Program-made: the position numbers and the translations under genes
Notes under the pieces: generated by a model
What the model was told of the DNA's origin: nothing
Database searches by the model: none
Seen by the model: the letters and a program-made list of their open reading frames with translations, nothing else
In this document: one piece after another, positions 30,689-36,586 of the stretch
Numbering within the stretch: the stretch's first letter is position 1
How the letters are laid out: every line of letters begins with the position of its first letter
DNA from: an uncultured Ferrovum sp.
GTDB taxonomy: Bacteria; Pseudomonadota; Gammaproteobacteria; Burkholderiales; Ferrovaceae
Direction: 5' to 3'
DNA length: 64,000 bases
Assembly (NCBI GenBank): GCA_903867885.1
Contig: CAIPTD010000041.1
Location: 1-64,000, forward strand

Positions 30689-30805
30689 ATGAATAGCTTT
30701 TGGGGTTATGCAGGTGCGGATCTCTTCGCCATCGTCGTGATTGGGGGTGTCAGCGCACTGAGCTTATTCAGCGCTTATTTGTTCGTCAAAAACTACGGGC
30801 ACTAA
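30689..30805 (+). CDS. 38-residue membrane microprotein
   Basis: A short frame encoding 38 residues: MNSFWGYAGADL, then a single strongly hydrophobic helix (FAIVVIGGVSALSLFSAYLF) and a basic tail ending VKNYGH. ATG 30689 is preceded by AGGA at suitable distance and the frame ends with TAA at 30805. Position directly after the DMT transporter and the 93-residue protein suggests an accessory subunit or regulator of that transporter. The small size makes chance possible, but the ribosome binding site, the clean single helix and the absence of other content in the gap support it. Confidence 0.6.
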   Translation: MNSFWGYAGADLFAIVVIGGVSALSLFSAYLFVKNYGH

Positions 30806-30888
30806 AGAGTCAAATACGTGCCCTCATCAAGCACCGTATCAAGCCCTGTCCCACACAGTAAGCCTAAGGTCTCTTACGAAACGCAGAC

Positions 30889-31656
30889 TCAAGTCTTGCC
30901 TCGAGACGCTAGCCGCGCGTTGCATGCCTCAGCAAACGCACCAAATAAAGCCATCGAAACAGGATTCTCTAAAGCCTTGTACTCAGGGTGCCACTGAACC
31001 GCCAAAGCAAATGCAGGCGCCCCCATCACACTCACTGCTTCTACCAAACCATCTTCAGCAAAAGCCTCAACACTCAATGCTGGCGATAAATCCTTCACAC
31101 CCTGCCAGTGCAGACTATTCACTTGAATGGTTTCTTTTCCACCTAGTATGTTTTGCAGAATACCGCCAGGGGCGAGAGCCACCGAATGTGCCATTCGGTA
31201 CTGCACCTCAAGGGGATCCGTATCGTGCCATCGGTGATCCATCATCCCGGCTTGCAGATGAACAAACTGATGCAAGGACCCCCCTAGTGCAACATTCAAT
31301 TCCTGAAAGCCACGACAGATTCCAAATAGAGGTACACCCTTGGCAAGCGCTTGGTGTATTAATGGAAAGGTGGTGGCATCACGATCAAGGTCAAGTGCCA
31401 GATCAGCAGCCTCTGGAACTGATCCATATCGCGCGGGATCGACGTTTGAAGGCGAACCTGTCAGTAAGATGCCATCCAAGCGTTCTAACAGGCCAGCAAT
31501 ATCGAGATCAGATCCCAAAGCGGGGATAAGAACGGGCAGTGCATTACAAGCCGAAGCAATCGCCCCAATGTATTCTGCACCCACCCTGTGCTTAGGAAAA
31601 TCTTGAGTATGCTGAGTACAAGATGTAATGCCGATCAGTGGTGCCATGTTTTTCAT
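30889..31656 (-). CDS. Class I glutamine amidotransferase-like gamma-glutamyl hydrolase (peptidase C26 family)
   Basis: A 255-residue PuuD-like enzyme: catalytic Cys in LFGICRGFQELNVALGG and the His-x-Glu of the triad in AVQWHPEY; the N-terminal part has DGILLTGSPSNVDPARYG. The family hydrolyses gamma-glutamyl amides such as gamma-glutamyl-GABA. Inside a cluster that produces gamma-glutamylmethylamide, a role in hydrolysing this or a related gamma-glutamyl amide is attractive but unproven. It is transcribed divergently from the second permease, with a 141-base gap holding the permease leader element. Confidence 0.8.
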   Translation of the reverse strand: MKNMAPLIGITSCTQHTQDFPKHRVGAEYIGAIASACNALPVLIPALGSDLDIAGLLERLDGILLTGSPSNVDPARYGSVPEAADLALDLDRDATTFPLIHQALAKGVPLFGICRGFQELNVALGGSLHQFVHLQAGMMDHRWHDTDPLEVQYRMAHSVALAPGGILQNILGGKETIQVNSLHWQGVKDLSPALSVEAFAEDGLVEAVSVMGAPAFALAVQWHPEYKALENPVSMALFGAFAEACNARLASRGKT

Positions 31657-31700
31657 CCTTAAGAATAAGCTGCATCATACGATGTACATGATTACGCATG

Positions 31701-31797
31701 CTTTACCACCTTTGAGCTACCTCCAACGCCGACTTGTCGTAGATGAAGTGGGTGAGGTCAAATGCAATAAGTACCAATACTATGGGGAAATTTCGTA
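31701..31797 (+). promoter_or_regulatory. Conserved leader element of the second APC permease gene
   Basis: Bases 31703-31721 carry TTACCACCTTTGAGCTACC, followed by CCAACGC and GACTTGT, nearly the same as upstream of the paralogous permease on the other strand. GGTCAAAT near 31757 and ATGGGGAAATT near 31781 also have counterparts. The conserved block ends about 67 bases before the ATG in both genes. GGGGA near 31784 serves as ribosome binding site. Confidence 0.55.
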
Positions 31798-33495
31798 ATG
31801 CAGAGCCAGACCGCAGAAACACACGCCAACACCGCCGCCACGCATAGCGGGGACGATGCTTCATTACAAAGAAAAATTGATTGGACCGGTGCATTTTGGG
31901 TTGCCAGTGGTGTTCCGGCGCTTGCCCTATTCAATATTGGAGCCGTGGCTGCAACCGTAGGTCGGCCTGCCTGGATTGTTTGGATTGTCTCAATCCTAAT
32001 GGGCTTTATCCAATCCTTTACCTATGCCGAGATTGCGGGTTTATTCCCTAACAAGTCTGGTGGCGCATCCGTTTATGGCGCAGTGGCTTGGGTGCGTTAC
32101 AGCAAACTCATCGCCCCGGTATCCGTTTGGGCTAACTGGTTTGCTTGGTCACCCGTCATCGCGATTGGTTGTGGTTTAACAGCAGGCTTTATTCTCAGCG
32201 CAACATTCCCGGCGGATGCTGCCATCAACACCTGGCAAATCACTTTGCTGGATTTAAGTTTCATTAAGTCTGAACTCTGCCTCAGGATCAATGCGACTTT
32301 CTTATTAGGTTTGGTGATTCTGCTCATCACCTTTGCCATTCAGCATGGCGGAATTCTGCGCTCGGCCAAAACCACGATGATTTTAGGCATTGCAGGTATG
32401 TTGCCGTTAACGGTGATTTCGGTGATTCCCATCGTCACCGGTGATTTGCCTGCTGCACATTTTTGGCCCTTTTTACCCATCGCACATGATGCAGCGGGCC
32501 AAGTGGTGGATGGCAAATGGGACATGGCGGGTTTTACAGTGCTGATGGGTGGCTTATTCATGGCGGCTTGGTCTACCTACGGCTTCGAAACAGCCGTCTG
32601 CTACACCCGTGAATTTCGCGATCCGAAGAAGGATACTTTCAAAGCCATTTTCTACTCTGGTTTGTTATGTCTGTTTGTTTTCACCTTCCTGCCTTTAGCA
32701 TTCCAAGCCTATTTGGGTTTAGGTGATTTAGTTACCCCTCCAGTTCTTGATGCAGCGGGTAAAGTCATCACACCCGCAGTGTATGGCGGGATGTTGGCTC
32801 CTGATATCTACAGCGGTACAGGTGTTGGCAATGTCTTGGCCGCGATCGTGCATGGTGGCCCCTTGGTAAGTCATGTCGTGATTGCAATGTTGGTTTTAGC
32901 CTTAGCGCTCGCCATCATGACCTCTATGGCCGGCTCCTCTCGCACGCTATACCAAGCCTCGGTAGATGGCTGGTTGCCGCGCTACCTTGGCAAGGTGAAC
33001 CAACACGGTGCACCTACCGCAGCCATGTGGACGGATATGATCTTTAACTTGGTCCTACTCTTAATGTCGGATTATGTGTTTGTACTTGCAGCATCAAATG
33101 TGGGTTACTTGATCTTTAACTTCCTGAACTTGAACTCAGGCTGGATTCACCGTATTGATCGTCCAGATTGGGCGCGACCCTTCCGCACTCCAACCTGGTT
33201 ACTGGCTTTAGGTGGCGTATTCTCTTTCGTCAATCTGAGCTTCATGGGATTTGGTGCCGATATTTGGGGACCGAACACACTGCTGATCGGAGTAGGCTTC
33301 TGCGCCCTGATCGTGCCGGTGTTCTGCTATCGGCATTACATTCAGGATAAGGGCGTGTTCCCTCAAGATATGCTTGAAGACATGCATCTTTCGGATGAAT
33401 CTGCCACAGTAAATCGTGCAGGGATTCTGCCTTACCTGACCCTAGCCGCTGGTGTGACGGTTGTATTAGTGAGCTATCACTTTGCGGTGTACTGA
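31798..33495 (+). CDS. APC-superfamily amino acid/amine permease, paralogue 2
   Basis: A 565-residue transporter with about 12 membrane helices, closely related to the permease at 23055-24746 (shared KIDWTGAFWVASGVPAL, AATVGRPAW, LFPNKSGGASVYGA, SSRTLYQASVDGWLPRYL). Both carry a C-terminal tail with YIQDKGVFPQDMLEDM-type residues. It has its own conserved leader and a strong terminator downstream, so it is probably a single-gene unit. Substrate is probably a methylated amine or amino acid. The two copies may handle different substrates or be used under different conditions. Confidence 0.85.
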   Translation: MQSQTAETHANTAATHSGDDASLQRKIDWTGAFWVASGVPALALFNIGAVAATVGRPAWIVWIVSILMGFIQSFTYAEIAGLFPNKSGGASVYGAVAWVRYSKLIAPVSVWANWFAWSPVIAIGCGLTAGFILSATFPADAAINTWQITLLDLSFIKSELCLRINATFLLGLVILLITFAIQHGGILRSAKTTMILGIAGMLPLTVISVIPIVTGDLPAAHFWPFLPIAHDAAGQVVDGKWDMAGFTVLMGGLFMAAWSTYGFETAVCYTREFRDPKKDTFKAIFYSGLLCLFVFTFLPLAFQAYLGLGDLVTPPVLDAAGKVITPAVYGGMLAPDIYSGTGVGNVLAAIVHGGPLVSHVVIAMLVLALALAIMTSMAGSSRTLYQASVDGWLPRYLGKVNQHGAPTAAMWTDMIFNLVLLLMSDYVFVLAASNVGYLIFNFLNLNSGWIHRIDRPDWARPFRTPTWLLALGGVFSFVNLSFMGFGADIWGPNTLLIGVGFCALIVPVFCYRHYIQDKGVFPQDMLEDMHLSDESATVNRAGILPYLTLAAGVTVVLVSYHFAVY

Positions 33496-33506
33496 GTAAT
33501 TGGGGG

Positions 33507-33549
33507 TGACGCACTGCGGGACGCCAGCCCGGGTCTCGCAGTGCCGTCA
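33507..33549 (+). other. Imperfect long hairpin after the second permease gene
   Basis: TGACG-CACTGCG-GGAC on the left pairs with GTC-CGCAGTG-CGTCA on the right around a GC-rich loop, with two small mismatches. It begins 12 bases after the stop codon, ahead of the intrinsic terminator. It may protect the mRNA 3' end or be a remnant of a small repeat element. Confidence 0.45.
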
Positions 33550-33562
33550 TTTCTGAGGATAT

Positions 33563-33597
33563 AAAAAATGCCATCGAATTTCGATGGCATTTTGTTT
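33563..33597. terminator. Bidirectional intrinsic terminator
   Basis: An A-run is followed by an 11-base stem (ATGCCATCGAA / TTCGATGGCAT) and then TTTTGTTT. It lies between the convergent second permease and second GcvT-family genes and can serve both directions. Confidence 0.85.
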
Positions 33598-33626
33598 AAT
33601 ACTGTGTAAAAACTGACTCGTGAAAA

Positions 33627-34760
33627 TCAGCCCTTCGCAGTGCGCTTGATTTTCTCAGGATCATCGAACGGCAGGGTATGCGTGCTCGCAGCACACTTAA
33701 GTTGTGCCCCTCGCAGTTCAAGCTTGCGCCCTGCAACAGCATAAGCCGGATCCATGCGTGCAATCGCCATCGAACGGTTGGTTAAACGCGAATACATTCC
33801 GCATGTCACCACACCTACCTGCTTGTCGCCATCAAACAAACCATCACCGCCTAATGCCGCTTCTTTAGTGCCATGAAACTCCACACCAAAAATCTTAAAG
33901 CGCTCTTTACCTTGCATACGATAATGTTCAGCCGCACCTCTGAAATCACGCTTACCAGGCGAAACAGTGAAATCCAAACCTAATTCCCATAATGAGTCAC
34001 CAATCGGCTGACCATCCATCGGATAGAACTCGGAGTTATCGAAGGGATAGAACAGTAGACTACTTTCTACACGCAGCCAATCGAGCGTAGTGAAGGAGCA
34101 AGGAATAATGCCCATGGATTTTCCTTCACCCAGAATACTGTCCCACAGGTGCGCCACATCCAGAGCCTTACAGAAAATTTCATAGCCACGCTCACCGGTA
34201 TAACCCGTGCGCGATATGGTCACTGGTTTACCCAACAAGGTCGTGTGCATGTGGTGGAAGTAAGGCAGATCTCGAATACCTGGAACATGTTTAGCCAGGA
34301 AATCGATTGCGACGGGACCTTGTAAGGAAATGTCATGCAAATCATCATCGAACAATACCGCAACATTTCGCCCCACTGCACCCATTGAAAGAACGTCCTG
34401 CGCCTTTCCGCCGCCATGCACCAAGAGGAAGGCGTTTGGCCCATTGCGATAAATCACGCAATCGTCGATGAATAGTCCTTCTTCATTCAGCATCGAGGCG
34501 TACACCGATTTACCGGGATACAGCTTGTGAACGCTTCGGGTAGTGACATAGTCAATCAGTGACTCTGCGTGGGGGCCCACAATGTGCAATTTCTTAAGGC
34601 CAGAGACATCCATCAAACCTGCTTTGGTACGAATGGCTTCGTGATGATCAGCAATATCGGTACTGTAAGTCCACGCCATCCCCATACCATTCCAGTCACC
34701 TAGGTCAGAACCTAAGGCGCGATGTCGGTCAGCGAGGGCAGATTGTCTCCAAGAGGGCAT
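33627..34760 (-). CDS. GcvT-family aminomethyltransferase, second copy
   Basis: A 377-residue GcvT-like protein (LMDVSGLKKLHIVGPHAESLIDYV, ISLQGPVAIDFLAKHVPG, ISRTGYTGERGYEIFC, LRVESSLLFYPFD). It is homologous to DmmD from the first residues onward. It probably binds tetrahydrofolate and moves a one-carbon unit, but no hallmark allows a specific call such as DMSP demethylase. The frame is open to 34922; ATG 34760 is preferred because GGAG precedes it and the homology with DmmD starts there. The upstream region holds a weaker GGGGTA-type site at 34822-34837 and two hairpins. Confidence 0.8.
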   Translation of the reverse strand: MPSWRQSALADRHRALGSDLGDWNGMGMAWTYSTDIADHHEAIRTKAGLMDVSGLKKLHIVGPHAESLIDYVTTRSVHKLYPGKSVYASMLNEEGLFIDDCVIYRNGPNAFLLVHGGGKAQDVLSMGAVGRNVAVLFDDDLHDISLQGPVAIDFLAKHVPGIRDLPYFHHMHTTLLGKPVTISRTGYTGERGYEIFCKALDVAHLWDSILGEGKSMGIIPCSFTTLDWLRVESSLLFYPFDNSEFYPMDGQPIGDSLWELGLDFTVSPGKRDFRGAAEHYRMQGKERFKIFGVEFHGTKEAALGGDGLFDGDKQVGVVTCGMYSRLTNRSMAIARMDPAYAVAGRKLELRGAQLKCAASTHTLPFDDPEKIKRTAKG

Positions 34761-35070
34761 GGTTTTGCTCCATTTTTGTTTAAGATAAATGAAGTAGACC
34801 GTGGCCAGACAAGGCAAACAATACCCCTCTGGAATTACTCCTGAAGGAGTGCGCCCAAAATCAATATGGCTTGTTTGTGACACATTCCGCAAGGCTTGTT
34901 GCGGTGTCACAGGACAGCCCACTCGCTCATCATGAAAACCAGTAGGGGTTTATTCGATGTCAGAAACGATTAAGGGGTATTTGCACACATTGCGTGTTAA
35001 TTGATCACTGACTTCAAGTATCTGATTGGATAATCCTCAGTTAAATTTTGAATCATTGGCGATCACTGGT
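34761..35070. promoter_or_regulatory. Gene-free interval with structured elements upstream of the second GcvT gene
   Basis: This interval of about 310 bases holds no convincing gene. Visible elements are: 34822-34837, on the minus strand TAATTCCAGAGGGGTA, a weaker form of the dmmD dyad located 61 bases before the start; 34837-34850, the short inverted repeat ACTCCT-GA-AGGAGT; 34876-34911, a two-stem hairpin (TGTGACA / TGTCACA and CCGCAA / TTGCGG with loop GGCTTG); and 34969-34979, TTAAGGGGTA, a half-site. The rest shows nothing recognisable. Confidence 0.45.
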
Positions 35071-35361
35071 TCAGGATAGCTTTGATGGTTCGATTAATTT
35101 TCCAGTTACATACTTGTGAAGCACACTGGCAATAAGCGTTTGGTAAGGAATCCCCTCTTCCAAAGCCTTAACTTGGATATCATTTAAATCTCCTTTTGAG
35201 AGCCGAATATTGACCCTGCGATCTTTAATTCCAGTGGCCCGCGCGGCAGCTTTAATCTTTTCTAGCTCACTCTTCGTCGCAATCGACTGCAGTTGCCCTG
35301 CTTCATAAGCCTCAAGAATTTCTTTCTCGTCATCCTCTAACTTAATCATTTTTTTCACCAT
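35071..35361 (-). CDS. CopG-type antitoxin of a toxin-antitoxin pair
   Basis: A 96-residue protein with an N-terminal charged segment (DDEKEILEAYEAGQLQSI) and a C-terminal ribbon-helix-helix-like region (DRRVNIRLSKGDLNDIQVKALEEGIPYQTLIASVLHKYVTGKL). This is the usual architecture of CopG-family antitoxins paired with BrnT-like or RelE-like toxins. It overlaps the toxin gene by 20 bases and is second in the pair. It should neutralise the toxin and repress the operon. Confidence 0.85.
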   Translation of the reverse strand: MVKKMIKLEDDEKEILEAYEAGQLQSIATKSELEKIKAAARATGIKDRRVNIRLSKGDLNDIQVKALEEGIPYQTLIASVLHKYVTGKLIEPSKLS

Positions 35362-35629
35362 GCTTTAAGTACTCCTTTGTTGCCTTGCGACTAGGAATAA
35401 TCGTTTTCATAAACAAATACTCATCTTCTTCAATGTAAGGAACCAAGAAAACGTAGTCATCGCAAGCCACAACCATCAAAAACTGTTTTGGATATTGATC
35501 CCGATTGGGGTGCTTCAATATGTCTAAGAGGCCACCAGAATCTATTGCGATTACGATTCGCTCAAACGAGACCCCTCGCTCAATAACGAGCAACTCATTT
35601 TTTATGCAATTCCATCTAAATAGCTTCAT
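35342..35629 (-). CDS. BrnT/RelE-like toxin of a toxin-antitoxin pair
   Basis: A 95-residue basic protein: WNCIKNELLVIERGVSFERIVIAI, LKHPNRDQYPKQFLMVVACDDYVFLVPY and FMKTIIPSRKATKEYLKHG. The KN-x-L-x-x-ERG-x-SFE start and the KTIIPSRKAT end are characteristic of a widespread toxin family with a BrnT-like fold, predicted ribonucleases. The gene precedes its antitoxin, as in brnTA. It lies between the amine island and the housekeeping region, a common place for such modules. Confidence 0.82.
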   Translation of the reverse strand: MKLFRWNCIKNELLVIERGVSFERIVIAIDSGGLLDILKHPNRDQYPKQFLMVVACDDYVFLVPYIEEDEYLFMKTIIPSRKATKEYLKHGEKND

Positions 35630-35740
35630 CGATTGATCCTATATACATGTGTGCCTTTTGTCACCAAAAAGTATGTTTTTGTTACACCTTAAGTATCAAC
35701 GAGAGCAAGCCACCAGACCGTCACGAAAAATGAAACAAAT

Positions 35741-35769
35741 TTGAGCGATGCGGCGCAGTAAGGGATAAT
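35741..35769 (+). promoter_or_regulatory. Sigma-70 type promoter of the map gene, probably leaderless
   Basis: TTGAGC (35741-35746) and GATAAT (35764-35769) are separated by 17 bases. The ATG of map lies 8 bases after the -10 box, so transcription should begin at or next to the start codon. No ribosome binding site is present, which fits a leaderless transcript. Confidence 0.6.
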
Positions 35770-35776
35770 CCCGGGA

Positions 35777-36565
35777 ATGGGAACTCATATCAAATCTGCT
35801 GCCGATATCGCAGCCATGCGCGTAGCCGGGAAACTGGCCTCTGAAGTACTCGACTACATCACCCCTTTTGTATTGCCGGGCGTGACAACGGGCAAACTTG
35901 ACGAGCTGTGCCACAACTATATGGTGGATGTGCAAAGCACCATCCCTGCCCCACTCAACTACAGTCCCGGTGGGCACTCACCCTACCCCAAGTCTATTTG
36001 TACTTCGGTGAACCATCAGGTTTGCCATGGCATTCCAGGTGACCGCGTGCTGAAATCAGGCGATATCGTGAACCTTGATATAACCGTCATTAAAGACGGC
36101 TACCACGGCGATACCAGCCGGATGTTCGAAGTCGGAAACGTTCCCAAGCACATCCAACGGCTCTGTAAGGTCACCTATGAATGTATGTGGCGCGGTATCC
36201 GTGCGGTGAAAGCGGGCGCTCACTTAGGGGATATCGGCCATGCCATACAGGTCTACGCAGAATCCTCAGGCTACTCAGTGGTGCGGGAATTCTGCGGCCA
36301 TGGCATCGGTACGGTCTTTCATGAAGACCCCCAGGTTTTGCACTACGGTCGCCCCGGCACCGGCCTCAAACTGAAGGCGGGGATGATCTTTACGATTGAA
36401 CCCATGATCAACGCAGGCCAGGCCAAAATACGTCAATTGGCTGATGGCTGGACCATTGTCACTGCCGACCATAGCCCCTCAGCACAATGGGAGCATACGA
36501 TACTGGTGACTGAAGAAGGATTTGAAGTACTCACGGTTTCAGACGGCACCCCCGCCCCTGCATGA
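35777..36565 (+). CDS. map: Methionine aminopeptidase type I
   Basis: A 262-residue type I enzyme with the metal-binding pattern of the family: ICTSVNHQVCHGIPGD, VNLDITVIKDGYHGDTSRMF (Asp ligands), EFCGHGIGTVFHEDPQV (His) and FTIEPMIN plus SAQWEHTILVT (Glu ligands). It removes initiator methionine from nascent proteins in the cytoplasm. The likely promoter sits directly on the start codon. glnD follows 21 bases downstream, so the two may be cotranscribed. Length is normal. Confidence 0.96.
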   Translation: MGTHIKSAADIAAMRVAGKLASEVLDYITPFVLPGVTTGKLDELCHNYMVDVQSTIPAPLNYSPGGHSPYPKSICTSVNHQVCHGIPGDRVLKSGDIVNLDITVIKDGYHGDTSRMFEVGNVPKHIQRLCKVTYECMWRGIRAVKAGAHLGDIGHAIQVYAESSGYSVVREFCGHGIGTVFHEDPQVLHYGRPGTGLKLKAGMIFTIEPMINAGQAKIRQLADGWTIVTADHSPSAQWEHTILVTEEGFEVLTVSDGTPAPA

Positions 36566-36586
36566 AACCCCTTTTTCATCACTGAA

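Noticed and set aside
33627-34760. DMSP demethylase DmdA
   Set aside because: It belongs to the GcvT fold, but I see none of the N-terminal DmdA sequence I know, and it is much closer to the DmmD-like neighbour.
34876-34911. Glycine or other known riboswitch in the GcvT leader
   Set aside because: A hairpin is present, but the conserved core of the glycine riboswitch is not seen and I cannot match another class.
34761-34922. N-terminal extension of the second GcvT protein
   Set aside because: The open frame continues, but it covers the hairpin and dyad region, lacks homology to the paralogue, and a good ribosome binding site precedes 34760.
34922-35070. Possible tRNA or small RNA gene between the island and the toxin-antitoxin pair
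   Set aside because: No cloverleaf or other recognisable fold could be found by eye, and the segment is AT-rich with only half-sites.
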